The notes below the pieces were generated by a model. That model was given only the letters and a program-made list of their open reading frames with translations. It had not been told where the DNA came from and made no database searches. The position numbers and the translations under genes are program-made. Positions 41,607 through 51,383 of a DNA stretch of 64,000 bases are shown piece after piece. Numbering within the stretch: position 1 is the stretch's first letter; every line of letters starts with the position of its first letter. Origin of the DNA: an uncultured Parabacteroides sp. (lineage in GTDB: Bacteria > Bacteroidota > Bacteroidia > Bacteroidales > Tannerellaceae); the NCBI GenBank assembly GCA_934725305.1, contig CAKVBA010000008.1:1-64000 (forward strand), given 5' to 3'.

Positions 41607-43661
41607 TTACCAGATCACAACGCGATCTTCGGGTGCCATAAACATAGCATCACCCTCTTTAATTCCAAATGCAGCATAGAAGCTTTCGACGTTACGGACA
41701 GCACCGTTCACACGCCATTTACCCAATGAGTGTGGGTCCATCTTGGTAAGACGCAAGATCTCTTCGGGACGAATGTTCTGTGCCCACAAAGTTGCATAAC
41801 CCATGTAGAAACGCTGTTCGTTGGTGAAGCCATCGATCGGAGCCGGAACCTCTTTGCCCTTCAAACTGTTCTGATAAGCTTGGTGAGAGATTAACAAACC
41901 GCCCTGGTCAGCAATGTTTTCACCCAAAGTGAAACGTCCGTTTGCATGAACTGAATCCACCACAACAATAGCATCATACTGAGCCACCAGACGGTCGGCA
42001 CGTTTTGTGAAGCTGGCAGCGTCTTCCGCTGTCCACCAGTCAATCATGTTACCATCTTTGTCGTAGTTGCGACCCTGATCGTCGAAACCGTGAGTCATCT
42101 CATGACCAATTACTACACCGATAGCACCGTAATTGACTGCATCATCGGCGTTGGCATTAAAGAACGGCGGTTGCAGGATAGCAGCCGGGAAACAGATTTC
42201 ATTTGTTGTCGGATTGTAATAGGCATTAACGGTCTGCGGATTCATATACCAACGAGTACGGTCAACCGGTTTGCCTGCATCAGACAATGAATATTCCATG
42301 TCAAAGATCATAGAACGACGTACATTGCTCCAATATGAATCATTCTTGATTTCCAATGCGCTGTAATCACGCCATTTATCAGGATAACCCACTTTTACTG
42401 TGAAAGATGCCAGTTTCTCCAAAGCTTTCTGCTTGGTTTCCTGACCCATCCATTCCAGGTTTTCAATGCGTTCGCCCAATGCTTGCTGCAGATTGGAAAC
42501 CATTGTCAACATCTTTTCCTTAGAAGATGCGGGGAAATATTTAGCAACATACAACTCACCGACTGCTTCGCCCAAAGAACCATTGACGGTCTCCAACGAA
42601 CGCTTCCAACGAGGCTGCTGTTCCAAACGGCCTGACATGGCCTTTCCGTAGAATTCAAATGAGGCATTTGAGAATTCGTCGCTCAAATAAGGAGCAGCTG
42701 TACTCAACAGGTTAAATGCCAAATAGCTCTTCTGTTCGTCAACAGTTGTAGAAGCCAGCAGCTTGTCCAATCCCTGATAGAAGGCAAACTGCTTAGCATC
42801 CAATTCCTTGATGTCTGCCAGACCCATCTCTTCGAAATAGGCATTCCAATCCAAAGCAGAGTTTGAAGCCTTGAACTTTTCCAACGACATCTTGTTATAG
42901 TTTTTCTGAGCATCACGCAGCTCTTCACGGCTCAACGAGATCTTGGCAATGCCCTCTTCGATCTTCATCACCGCAGCAACGGCTGCTTCGGTCTGCTCTG
43001 GTGTTGCACCTGCCATTGTAAACAATTTGCTCACGTAGGCCTTATATTCTTCGCGCATCTTCTTGCTGCCTTCGTCTTGCAACAGATAGTAGTCGCGGTC
43101 GTGCATACCCAATCCCGACTGATAAAGCTGAACAATGTTCATGTTGCTGTTTTTCTCATCTGCACCCACAATCAATGCAAAGAAAGGACTCATGCCCTCT
43201 TTCTGCAAAATAGCAACACGACGAGACACATCCACTTTGGTTGTCACCTGATTGATTGCTTCCAGCTCTTCCTTGATAGGAGTTGCTCCATCTGCATTCA
43301 ATTTATCGCTGTCGAGACCCATAGCATACAGATCACCAATCTTCTTCGCTACACTTCCTTCAGCCTGAGGATTCTGGCTCAACTCTTCGATCAACACCTT
43401 CAACAACTCTTGATTGTTTTCACGCAACTGATCGAATGTGCCATAACGAGAGAACTCGGGTTTCAGTGGATTATTTGCCATCCATCCACCACAAGCGTAC
43501 TGATAGAAATCAGCACCGGGAGTCACTGTTGTATCCAAATTGGCAAGATCGATAGCTGCTACCGGAGCAGACTTGTCACTCTGTTTCTGCTGAGGAGCAT
43601 TACAGCTTGCCAAAAAGGCCATACCGGCCACCAGCAAAGGGAACATTTTACTCTTTTTCAT
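41607..43661 (-). CDS. pepO: M13-family metallopeptidase (neprilysin/PepO-like lipoprotein)
   Basis: Zinc endopeptidase of 684 aa. The start MKKSKMFPLL at 43661 is preferred because a -7 element (TACCTTTG, minus strand 43694-43701) lies just upstream; the longer frame to 43775 would run through it. The lipoprotein signal peptide has lipobox LASCNA (Cys near 20). Peptidase_M13_N occupies about residues 50-430. The catalytic part has the zinc site HEMTH at 520-524, the third ligand in GENIADQGGL, and a C-terminal RVVIW. It degrades peptides outside the cytoplasm. ENIADQGG in place of the common ENIADLGG is a minor variation. Confidence 0.92.
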   Translation of the reverse strand: MKKSKMFPLLVAGMAFLASCNAPQQKQSDKSAPVAAIDLANLDTTVTPGADFYQYACGGWMANNPLKPEFSRYGTFDQLRENNQELLKVLIEELSQNPQAEGSVAKKIGDLYAMGLDSDKLNADGATPIKEELEAINQVTTKVDVSRRVAILQKEGMSPFFALIVGADEKNSNMNIVQLYQSGLGMHDRDYYLLQDEGSKKMREEYKAYVSKLFTMAGATPEQTEAAVAAVMKIEEGIAKISLSREELRDAQKNYNKMSLEKFKASNSALDWNAYFEEMGLADIKELDAKQFAFYQGLDKLLASTTVDEQKSYLAFNLLSTAAPYLSDEFSNASFEFYGKAMSGRLEQQPRWKRSLETVNGSLGEAVGELYVAKYFPASSKEKMLTMVSNLQQALGERIENLEWMGQETKQKALEKLASFTVKVGYPDKWRDYSALEIKNDSYWSNVRRSMIFDMEYSLSDAGKPVDRTRWYMNPQTVNAYYNPTTNEICFPAAILQPPFFNANADDAVNYGAIGVVIGHEMTHGFDDQGRNYDKDGNMIDWWTAEDAASFTKRADRLVAQYDAIVVVDSVHANGRFTLGENIADQGGLLISHQAYQNSLKGKEVPAPIDGFTNEQRFYMGYATLWAQNIRPEEILRLTKMDPHSLGKWRVNGAVRNVESFYAAFGIKEGDAMFMAPEDRVVIW

Positions 43662-43693
43662 TCTGTCTTTATTTTTAAACATACTATAAGAAA

Positions 43694-43701
43694 CAAAGGT
43701 A
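43694..43701 (-). promoter_or_regulatory. -7 element for the M13 peptidase gene
   Basis: TACCTTTG on the minus strand, 32 bp before the chosen ATG. It excludes longer starts. No clear -33 element at the usual spacing. Confidence 0.45.
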
Positions 43702-43778
43702 ATATTTTTAACCGAACAAATGGAATCTGCCCTAAAATTATTAGTTGACCTACACAATAGAAACTGTATCCACATTCA

Positions 43779-43811
43779 TTGCCAAAACTTCCGGAATATT
43801 CTTTATCTTTG
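43779..43811 (+). promoter_or_regulatory. Promoter of the nucleotidyltransferase gene
   Basis: TTG at 43779-43781 and TATCTTTG at 43804-43811, spaced 22 bp. The predicted transcript starts about 57 bp before the ATG at 43875. Confidence 0.5.
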
Positions 43812-43874
43812 CAAGACAATTATAAAACATGCACTTGTGGCATATTTAAACTAAGAACACTCAAATTAAATAGT

Positions 43875-44777
43875 ATGAAACCTACTTTATTTGTATTGGC
43901 TGCTGGAATGGGTAGCCGTTATGGTGGATTGAAACAGCTGGACGGTCTGGGTCCCAATGGTGAAACAATCATGGATTATTCTATTTTTGATGCTATTCGT
44001 GGTGGATTTGGTAAGCTGGTATTCGTTATCCGTAAATCATTTGAAGAGGATTTCCGCAAGAAAATCATTTCAAAATACGAGAATCACATTCCTGTTGAAT
44101 TGGTATTCCAGGATTTGAACGACCTGCCCGAAGGCTTTACTTGCCCTGAAGGACGTGAAAAACCATGGGGAACAAACCATGCTGTATTGATGGGTAAGAA
44201 GGTTATCAATGAACCGTTTGCTGTTATCAATGCCGACGATTTCTATGGCAGAGACAGTTTTGCCGTTTTGGGCAAACAGTTGGCCGCAATGGAAGGTAAG
44301 AAAAACGACTACTGCATGGTGGGTTATCGCGTGGGTAACACATTGAGCGAAAGTGGTTCTGTTGCACGTGGCGTATGCGAGACAAACGCTGAAGGCTATC
44401 TGACAGGCGTTGTAGAACGCACAGCTATCGAACGTATCGATGGCGAAATCCAGTTTATGGACGAAAATGGCCAGAAGGTTGTTTTGGAAGAAAACACTCC
44501 GGTTTCTATGAATATGTGGGGCTTCACTCCCGACTATTTTGAACACTCTGAGGCTTCTTTCATCGCATTCTTGAAGGAAAACATCAGCAAGCCGAAGAGC
44601 GAATTCTTCATCCCGCTGACTGTAAACGAACTGATTACAAGCCACACTGCTACTGTAAAGGTTCTCGACACTACTTCTAAATGGTTTGGTGTGACTTATG
44701 CTGCCGACCGCCAGAGCGTGGTTGATAAGATCCAGGCTTTGGTTGATGCTGGTGAGTATCCTGCAAAGTTGTTCTAA
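43875..44777 (+). CDS. Sugar-nucleotide-type nucleotidyltransferase
   Basis: A 300-aa NTP_transferase-family protein starting MKPTLFVLAAG; upstream in-frame codons overlap the promoter. The N-terminal nucleotide-binding signature is LAAGMGSRYGGLKQL. EGREKPWGTNHAVLMGK and FAVINADDFYGRDSF (metal-binding Asp) follow, and the C-terminal region has SMNMWGFTPDYFEH. It would join a sugar 1-phosphate to an NTP. The exact sugar cannot be deduced. In other Bacteroidales, related genes accompany a kinase; none is adjacent here. Confidence 0.8.
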   Translation: MKPTLFVLAAGMGSRYGGLKQLDGLGPNGETIMDYSIFDAIRGGFGKLVFVIRKSFEEDFRKKIISKYENHIPVELVFQDLNDLPEGFTCPEGREKPWGTNHAVLMGKKVINEPFAVINADDFYGRDSFAVLGKQLAAMEGKKNDYCMVGYRVGNTLSESGSVARGVCETNAEGYLTGVVERTAIERIDGEIQFMDENGQKVVLEENTPVSMNMWGFTPDYFEHSEASFIAFLKENISKPKSEFFIPLTVNELITSHTATVKVLDTTSKWFGVTYAADRQSVVDKIQALVDAGEYPAKLF

Positions 44778-44789
44778 CTAAATAAACCG

Positions 44790-44848
44790 GTGCGCCATAA
44801 TTGTAAACGGCCGCGTTGCTTTTTACTAATTATGACGCACCTTTCAAG
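44790..44848. repeat. ATAATTG-containing hairpin repeat (complete copy)
   Basis: GGTGCG-CC-ATAATTG pairs with TAATTAT-GA-CGCACC around a loop containing GCGTTGCTTTTTACT. It lies between convergent genes, so it may double as a terminator. Confidence 0.6.
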
Positions 44849-44881
44849 GTTTCATTAAGAACAGTTATTTTTAACCCTGCC

Positions 44882-45703
44882 TTATTCTATTTCTATCCGT
44901 TCCAAATCCTCCGGAACATAAACAATGCCCTCATAGATAGAACGTGCCTCTTCGGTGTAACGACTCTTTCGCGTGGCGATGGTCTTGTCTTCGGTATGAT
45001 AGAGTACCAGATTCTTCACGCCTAAAGATTGAGCCAGGCGACCGGCATCCAACACGGTGCTGTGATGTTTCTCATAGGGAGAGAAGCGGTCACGGTCGGC
45101 ATAGAGACAGAAGGCTTCAGACAACAACCAGTCGCACGGCACAACATAGGACTGACAACAGTCATTATAAGGTTCGTCGCCCAGACAAACCATCACCTGA
45201 CCATTGGGCAGCTCGGCACGGAATCCATATTGTCTCATCTTGGTCGAATGAATATCAAAGAAGGTAAACTTAATTCCTATCGCTTCGGCCTGTGTGCCAT
45301 CTTCAACCGACACAAACACCATCTGCTTATCAATCCACTGATTTAACTTCTTCGTCAGCATCAGACGGCAAAACATGCGGATCATCTCTTCCAGCTCGGC
45401 ATGACAATAGATGGTGAATGGTCCTTCATACTGTCCTTTGTCCATCATAGAAGCCACTTTGCGTACAACCCAAATCACGCCCAAAAGATGGTCGGTGTGA
45501 CCATGCGTCACAAACATCTGCCGGATAGCAGCAAACGGAATCTTTGCCTTTTCAAGTTGCGACAATATGCCATTGCCGCCACCCGCATCAACCAGAAAAT
45601 AGTCCTCGCCATTGCGAAGGGCAAAACAGGTATTATAACACTTTGTCACCATGGCATTCCCGGTGCCTAACATTATCAATTCTAAATTGTTGCTATTACA
45701 CAT
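44882..45703 (-). CDS. MBL-fold metallo-hydrolase (RNase Z-like)
   Basis: Metallo-beta-lactamase-fold hydrolase of 273 aa from MCNSNNLELIML; an ATG at 45727 is also possible. The metal site is complete: THGHTDHLLG (HxHxDH), a later CLGDEPYND Asp and a C-terminal VLYHTED His. An N-terminal MLGTGNA and a helical insert (VVRKVASMMDKGQYEG) recall RNase Z/arylsulfatase-like members. The substrate is unknown. A near-consensus TACCTTTA lies on the minus strand at 45751-45758. Confidence 0.8.
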   Translation of the reverse strand: MCNSNNLELIMLGTGNAMVTKCYNTCFALRNGEDYFLVDAGGGNGILSQLEKAKIPFAAIRQMFVTHGHTDHLLGVIWVVRKVASMMDKGQYEGPFTIYCHAELEEMIRMFCRLMLTKKLNQWIDKQMVFVSVEDGTQAEAIGIKFTFFDIHSTKMRQYGFRAELPNGQVMVCLGDEPYNDCCQSYVVPCDWLLSEAFCLYADRDRFSPYEKHHSTVLDAGRLAQSLGVKNLVLYHTEDKTIATRKSRYTEEARSIYEGIVYVPEDLERIEIE

Positions 45704-45922
45704 AAACATCGTCATTAAGATTAACACTTTCTGCGTTACGACGGCGAAAATAAAGGTATTATTCCGAATTTCCTACAACCAAACGAAGCTTAATTCATTT
45801 TTAGTCCTTACTTTTGAGAAGTCATAGAGGCTGCGTTGAAAGGGTTGTTTGGATGCAGTTTCTTCACGGTGCATCGGAACGAGTAAAAACGCGCCGTCTT
45901 CTCTATAACAAACTTAACGAAT

Positions 45923-46861
45923 ATGACAAAGATAGCGAAACAACTGACCGACCTAATCGGTAACACTCCGCTGATGGAATTCAGCAGATTTAATGCGAGT
46001 AAAAAGATTGAAGCTTCCTTGATAGGAAAACTGGAGTATTTCAACCCGGCAAGCAGCGTTAAAGACCGCGTGGCGATGGCAATGATTGAAGATGCAGAAC
46101 AAAAAGGATTGTTGAAACCCGGAGCCACCATCATTGAACCGACCAGTGGCAACACGGGCGTGGGACTTGCCTTGGTATCGACCGTCAAAGGTTATCATCT
46201 GATTTTGACCATGCCCGAAACCATGAGTCTGGAACGCCGTAGCCTGCTGAAGGCGTTAGGTGCCGAACTGGTTCTGACCGAAGGAAGCAGAGGAATGGAA
46301 GGTGCTATTGCAAAGGCCGAAGAACTGCACGACAATACTCCGGGCTCAATCATCTTACAGCAATTTGAAAACCAGGCCAATCCGGCCATTCATGTACGCA
46401 CCACGGCAGAAGAGATTTGGAGAGACACCGATGGAAAGGTGGATATCTTCGTTGCCGGTGTGGGCACAGGCGGAACCATCAGTGGTGTAGGTGAAGGATT
46501 GAAGCGTCATAATCCTCATATCCGCATCATTGCCGTTGAGCCAAGCGACTCGGCCGTCTTGTCGGGAGGCAAAGCGGGCCCGCATAAGCTGCAAGGTATC
46601 GGTGCCGGATTTATACCCAAGACCTATCATCCCGAATTTATCGACGCCGTGATTCCGGTCGGCAACGATGATGCTATACACACCAGCCGAGAACTGGCTC
46701 AGACCGAAGGTCTATTGGTTGGCATCTCTTCGGGCGCTGCTGTTTTTGCCGCCCTGCAATTGGCCCGACAGCCGGAAAACAGAGGAAAGATGATTGTGGT
46801 GCTTCTGCCCGATACTGGCGAACGCTATCTTTCTACTGAGCTATATGCGTTTGAAGAATAG
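45923..46861 (+). CDS. cysK: Cysteine synthase A (O-acetylserine sulfhydrylase)
   Basis: PLP enzyme of 312 aa forming cysteine from O-acetylserine and sulfide. K47 in NPASSVKDR is the PLP lysine. [12 protein letters not shown] (Asn/substrate loop), [14 protein letters not shown] (phosphate-binding) and [12 protein letters not shown] are all intact. A TACTTTTG at 45809-45816 is a likely -7 element, giving a 5' leader of about 100 nt that includes a GAGGCTGCGTTGAA stretch also seen in MITE-like copies. It is followed by a bidirectional terminator shared with rho. Confidence 0.95.
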   Translation: MTKIAKQLTDLIGNTPLMEFSRFNASKKIEASLIGKLEYFNPASSVKDRVAMAMIEDAEQKGLLKPGATIIEPTSGNTGVGLALVSTVKGYHLILTMPETMSLERRSLLKALGAELVLTEGSRGMEGAIAKAEELHDNTPGSIILQQFENQANPAIHVRTTAEEIWRDTDGKVDIFVAGVGTGGTISGVGEGLKRHNPHIRIIAVEPSDSAVLSGGKAGPHKLQGIGAGFIPKTYHPEFIDAVIPVGNDDAIHTSRELAQTEGLLVGISSGAAVFAALQLARQPENRGKMIVVLLPDTGERYLSTELYAFEE

Positions 46862-46873
46862 ACGGTTTATCAT

Positions 46874-46919
46874 AAAAGGGGCTGCATCAAAACATCCATT
46901 CTGACACAGCCCCTCTTTT
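46874..46919. terminator. Bidirectional terminator between cysK and rho, GGGGCTG repeat family
   Basis: AAAAGGGGCTGCATCA and TGACACAGCCCCTCTTTT pair with one weak position. It lies between convergent genes. Confidence 0.75.
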
Positions 46920-46943
46920 AGGTAATATATAGCGACTTAGCTA

Positions 46944-48929
46944 TTAGCCATTCATTGAAGCCAGAAACTCCATATTGTCTATGGTCTGCTCCATCTGTTT
47001 CTTCACAAACTCCATCGCTTCGATTGAATTCATATCCGACAGATACTTACGAAGAATCCACATACGGTTCAATGTGCTGTCATCCTGCAACAGGTCGTCG
47101 CGACGAGTGCTCGAAGCAGTAATATCAACAGCCGGATAGATACGCTTGTTAGACAACTTACGGTCGAGTTGCAACTCCATGTTACCCGTACCTTTAAACT
47201 CTTCGAAGATCACATCATCCATCTTAGAGCCTGTTTCTGTCAAGGCAGTTGCCAATATTGTCAAGCTACCGCCATTCTCGATATTACGGGCAGCACCAAA
47301 GAAGCGTTTAGGTTTCTGCAACGCATTGGCATCCACACCACCGGAAAGCACCTTACCAGAAGCAGGCTGAACGGTATTGTAAGCACGAGCCAGACGAGTG
47401 ATAGAGTCGAGCAAGATTACGACATCATGGCCACACTCAACCATTCGCTTCGCCTTGTTCAGCACAATCTCGGCAATCTTCACGTGACGTTCTGCCGGTT
47501 CGTCAAAGGTAGAGGCAATCACCTCGGCATCAACACTACGTGCCATATCTGTTACCTCTTCAGGACGTTCGTCGATCAGCAGAATAATCATATATACTTC
47601 CGGATGGTTTGCAGCAATCGCATTGGCAATATCCTTCAACAACACAGTCTTACCGGTCTTAGGAGGAGCCACAATCAAACCACGCTGACCTTTACCGATC
47701 GGTGAGAACAGATCGACCACGCGAACGGCAATATTGTCATACACCTTGGGCGAACGACGAGCTGTCAACATGAACTTCTCATCCGGAAACAAAGGTGTCA
47801 GATGATCAAAAGGAACGCGGTCGCGCACCTCTTCCGGTGTACGTCCGTTAATCTTATCAACCTTAACTAATGGGAAGTATTTTTCTCCTTCTTTCGGAGG
47901 ACGGATTGCTCCTTCTACCACATCACCGGTCTTCAAGCCAAACAACTTAATCTGAGACTGAGAGACATAGATATCATCCGGAGAAGTCAAATAGTTATAA
48001 TCAGAAGAACGCAAGAAACCATAGCCATCAGACATCATTTCAAGCACACCTGTACCAATCAGGATGCCATCAAACTCATATTGTTTTTCAGGCTGCGGCT
48101 GATTGTTATTGCTGTTGTTGTTTCGTTGATTATTGTTATTGTTATTTTGGCGGTTATTCTGACGTTGCTGGTTAGTATTCTGCTGAGGAGCCTGCTCATT
48201 TTGAGCTTTATTGTTGTTTTCAGATTTAGAAGATGAAGCAAACGGAAAAATCTGATCGAGCACTGAATTGGCATCCGGATGTCTAAAGACAATTCTTTTA
48301 TGTTCTTCCTCGACAGCCGGCTCTTCCGGTACAACAGATTCTTCTGACATCGCAGGCACCTCTATAGGTTCTTCCAGTTTCATATCATCGCTTCCTACTT
48401 CAATGTCTGCAATAACCGGAGGCAACAACGGTTTGTCTATCTCTTTCAGATCGACATCCTGATCCATCATATCAGCAGAGTTTGTCATATCGGGCTGATC
48501 AACAACCATCTCTCGCGCCTTTGTTTTTTCTTTTACCACTGAGGCTTCTACATTCTTTTCCTTTTTATCTGCACGAGTTCTTTTCTTGCGCTCTGCCGGT
48601 TCTTTCTTTACAGGAGCCATTGTTGGAGCATCAACAGCCTCAACAGGAGCAGCCTCCGACTCATTCTCAGCAGCTTTAGCTTCCGCAGCCTTTGCCGCTT
48701 TCGAAGGACGACCTCTTTTCTTTCCTTGCTGATTAGTCTTCTGGGCCTCTTTTCCCTTCTGCTTCTCTGCCTGAATACCTGCATAAGAAATGGCCTGTTC
48801 GTCTAAGATCCGATAAACCAACTCCTCTTTCTTCAGACTATCGGCTTTCTTTATGCCCAATTCTTCCGCAATATTCTGCAAATCAGGAAGTTCTTTTTCG
48901 TTTAATTCTATTATATTATATTTTTGCAT
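46944..48929 (-). CDS. rho: Transcription termination factor Rho with Asn/Gln-rich insert
   Basis: Hexameric RNA helicase of 661 aa starting MQKYNIIEL; an upstream ATG at 48962 is less likely. The Rho_N SAP-like domain covers about residues 1-50. A long, mostly disordered region (about 50-290) includes charged Lys/Glu stretches and an Asn/Gln-rich tract at about 235-282. A cold-shock RNA-binding domain follows ([31 protein letters not shown]). The RecA-type motor has Walker [11 protein letters not shown] and Walker [18 protein letters not shown]. Length well over E. coli Rho (419 aa) is typical for Bacteroidetes. The insert may mediate condensation or RNA binding (inference). Confidence 0.95.
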   Translation of the reverse strand: MQKYNIIELNEKELPDLQNIAEELGIKKADSLKKEELVYRILDEQAISYAGIQAEKQKGKEAQKTNQQGKKRGRPSKAAKAAEAKAAENESEAAPVEAVDAPTMAPVKKEPAERKKRTRADKKEKNVEASVVKEKTKAREMVVDQPDMTNSADMMDQDVDLKEIDKPLLPPVIADIEVGSDDMKLEEPIEVPAMSEESVVPEEPAVEEEHKRIVFRHPDANSVLDQIFPFASSSKSENNNKAQNEQAPQQNTNQQRQNNRQNNNNNNQRNNNSNNNQPQPEKQYEFDGILIGTGVLEMMSDGYGFLRSSDYNYLTSPDDIYVSQSQIKLFGLKTGDVVEGAIRPPKEGEKYFPLVKVDKINGRTPEEVRDRVPFDHLTPLFPDEKFMLTARRSPKVYDNIAVRVVDLFSPIGKGQRGLIVAPPKTGKTVLLKDIANAIAANHPEVYMIILLIDERPEEVTDMARSVDAEVIASTFDEPAERHVKIAEIVLNKAKRMVECGHDVVILLDSITRLARAYNTVQPASGKVLSGGVDANALQKPKRFFGAARNIENGGSLTILATALTETGSKMDDVIFEEFKGTGNMELQLDRKLSNKRIYPAVDITASSTRRDDLLQDDSTLNRMWILRKYLSDMNSIEAMEFVKKQMEQTIDNMEFLASMNG

Positions 48930-49125
48930 ATTGAGAAGTGAATAATAAAACACGATCTGCATTGCTATACAAGAGCATGCATAACACGATCATACTAATT
49001 TATTATCTTTATAATTAATGTATTGTTTAATTCTTGTAATACCAGAATGTTCAGCTAATATGAACTATTAGTAACACGTCTGAGGAGATATCTTTGCAAA
49101 TGTAATAAGATTTTTACATATCTAC

Positions 49126-50454
49126 TTATATTTGCTGAGAAAATTTCAACATCAATATATTTTGGGAATCTGAGGTAATGCAGAAGCGATTATCGGACCG
49201 CTGACCGACAATCCATACTATATCATCACCGCTACACAGAATCCAAGTTTGCTCTTTCTGAAACCGATTCAACTTCTGATCTGTAAAATAATCACTGACC
49301 TTTTTGCGTCCCTTCATTCCAAATGGAATAAACCAATCGCCCTCTTTCCATCTTCGCAAGATCAAAGGAAACGAAACTTTATCGGCATCCAAATAGGCGA
49401 TTGAACGATCTTTCTCAAACTGGAACTGTTTAGTTAAAACAGTTTTGTGCCAAGAAAGTTCAATGGGATAATGACAAACTCCTTCCTCTTCTTCCAGCTG
49501 AAAACAATCGGGCATTTCCTCTTGCTGACGGGCGGCCAACATCAGATATTCCCGATCTTTCACCAAGCGGTATTCTTTGGCATAAAAGATCTTACCGGAT
49601 TCTCCCGTAAGAGAATGAAACAGATCGTCTGACACCAAACGGGTAAAACCAAATGGCTTTAAAAGTTCATATAAGATGGCTTCGGGAGATGGAAACTTCA
49701 TCAATGCGGCAATGGAGAGACAACAATCCGACACCATCACCTCTTGACGGGCTTTCTCTATTGTAGCCTGATAAATAGCCTCTGCGGCTGACAGATGTTC
49801 TGCTGAGCGGGCTATGGACTGACGCACCGAGGGATTGATCTCTTCGAGCAGAGGCAACACACGCAAACGGATAAAATTACGTGTATAAACATCTGACAGA
49901 TTGGTGCTATCTGTTACATTAGCATATTGATGGGCAGATAGCCAGGCGGTAATATCCTGACGGCTGACGGGCAATAAAGGACGCACCACATAACCATTCT
50001 TCGGACGAATGCCAACCATGCCTCGTATGCCAGTGCCTCGAACCAGATTCATCAGTAAAGTCTCAACACTGTCATCGCGATGATGAGCCACGGCAATGGC
50101 TTGTGCCTTCAATTGCTGACGCATCTGCTCAAACCAACCGTAACGAAGCTCACGGGCTGCCATCTCAATCGAGAGATGATGATCTGCCGCATACTTCTCC
50201 GTGTCAAAATCAATCTTATAAAAAGGGATCCGAAGAGTCTGGGTGGCAAACTCTTCTGCAAAACGTTCATCGCGATGCGACTCTTCGCCTCTCAAATGAA
50301 AATTACAATGCAGAGCGATGCAATCATATCCCAAACGAACCAATATGGCCAACAAGGCAACAGAATCGGCTCCTCCACTCAACCCGACCACAACCGGACG
50401 ACCTTCACACAACAATTGATGTCTATGAATATATGTACGAATCTGGTTTATCAT
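49126..50454 (-). CDS. tilS: tRNA(Ile)-lysidine synthetase
   Basis: A 442-aa enzyme that converts C34 of the CAU-anticodon tRNA-Ile to lysidine. The N-terminal PP-loop SGGADSVAL (about residues 26-34) and the downstream LHCNFHLRGEESHRDE, VAHHRDDSVETLLMNL and GIRPKNGYVVRPLLPV segments are typical. A C-terminal TilS domain has VSDYFTDQKLNRFQKE. It is an essential translation-fidelity gene. A GGCTG-family hairpin separates it from the upstream operon. Confidence 0.94.
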   Translation of the reverse strand: MINQIRTYIHRHQLLCEGRPVVVGLSGGADSVALLAILVRLGYDCIALHCNFHLRGEESHRDERFAEEFATQTLRIPFYKIDFDTEKYAADHHLSIEMAARELRYGWFEQMRQQLKAQAIAVAHHRDDSVETLLMNLVRGTGIRGMVGIRPKNGYVVRPLLPVSRQDITAWLSAHQYANVTDSTNLSDVYTRNFIRLRVLPLLEEINPSVRQSIARSAEHLSAAEAIYQATIEKARQEVMVSDCCLSIAALMKFPSPEAILYELLKPFGFTRLVSDDLFHSLTGESGKIFYAKEYRLVKDREYLMLAARQQEEMPDCFQLEEEEGVCHYPIELSWHKTVLTKQFQFEKDRSIAYLDADKVSFPLILRRWKEGDWFIPFGMKGRKKVSDYFTDQKLNRFQKEQTWILCSGDDIVWIVGQRSDNRFCITSDSQNILMLKFSQQI

Positions 50455-50483
50455 CTTCTATTTATCGCTCCATTAAGAAACAA

Positions 50484-50519
50484 GAGGCTGTGTCAAAATA
50501 GTCGTTTTGATACAGCCTC
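50484..50519 (-). terminator. Terminator after the zinc-ribbon gene, GGCTG repeat family
   Basis: GAGGCTGTGTCAAAA / TTTTGATACAGCCTC, 15-bp stem with one G-U pair. It lies 97 bp past the zinc-ribbon gene stop and just ahead of tilS. Confidence 0.7.
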
Positions 50520-50615
50520 CTAAAGTGTGTCAGAATAAGTTAGATACACCGCCCTAAAACTGGGCGGACATACTGTCCTTACTCAAGGCCTTCCACAGAC
50601 CTTTGGAATATCTTC

Positions 50616-51380
50616 TTAATCTTCTACTCCTGCAAGTTCAGGGTCAATCATGATGCGACCACAATACTCACAGACAAGAATCTTCTTACGCAACTTGATG
50701 TCCAACTGCTTCTGAGGCGGAATCTTGTTGAAACAACCACCACAAGCACCGCGCTGTACATAAACGACAGCCAAACCATTGCGTGCACCCTTGCGGATAC
50801 GCTTGAATGCTGCTAACAGACGAGGTTCAATAATACCTTCGAGCTTCTTAGCCTTCTCGCGCAATCTTTCTTCGTCCTGCTTTGTTTCTGCAATAATCTG
50901 ATCCAGCTCTTCCTTCTTCTGAACCAAGTCGGCACGGCGACCTTCCAGTCTTTCAGACAACTGAGCGATCTCTTCTTTCTTGGAAGAAATAGAAGCATTG
51001 TATTCTCTGATCTTCTTTTCAGAAAACTCGATTTCCAAACCTTGGAATTCTATCTCTTTTGACAAATTATCAAACTCACGGTTGTTACGAACATTATCCA
51101 ACTGTGATTTATATCGGTCAATCAAGGCTGTAGATTCAGCGATTTTACTCTTCTGTTCTACCACAGAAGCCTCAAAGTCTTTGATATCAGACTGATAATT
51201 CTGAAGACGTGTTTCCAGTCCTACAATCTCATCTTCCAAATCCTGAACTTCCAAAGGAAGCTCACCACGAAGTGTTTTGATTTTATCAATTTCAGTCATC
51301 ATCGTCTGAAGTTGATACAATGTAGAAAGCTTTTCCTCCACTGTATATTCCTTTTCAGCTGATTGTTTATCTGTAGCCAT
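50616..51380 (-). CDS. C4-type zinc ribbon coiled-coil protein
   Basis: A 254-aa protein with a long antiparallel coiled coil (about residues 15-185). A C-terminal zinc ribbon follows: ACGGCFNKIPPQ and VCEYCGRIMIDPEL, giving two CxxC pairs. This is the zf-RING_7/YbgI-neighbour family found next to nif3 in many bacteria, proposed to handle nucleic acid or ribosomal partners. It lies 3 bp downstream of the Nif3 gene, clearly one operon. The molecular function is not firmly known. Confidence 0.88.
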   Translation of the reverse strand: MATDKQSAEKEYTVEEKLSTLYQLQTMMTEIDKIKTLRGELPLEVQDLEDEIVGLETRLQNYQSDIKDFEASVVEQKSKIAESTALIDRYKSQLDNVRNNREFDNLSKEIEFQGLEIEFSEKKIREYNASISSKKEEIAQLSERLEGRRADLVQKKEELDQIIAETKQDEERLREKAKKLEGIIEPRLLAAFKRIRKGARNGLAVVYVQRGACGGCFNKIPPQKQLDIKLRKKILVCEYCGRIMIDPELAGVED

Positions 51381-51383
51381 TCT

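Noticed and set aside
43662..43775. Longer N-terminus for the M13 peptidase
   Set aside because: It would read through the -7 promoter element and place the lipoprotein signal peptide internally.
45728..45922. Riboswitch or T-box upstream of cysK
   Set aside because: The leader of about 100 nt has no recognisable SAM, T-box or other aptamer core. One stretch matches a MITE-like fragment instead.
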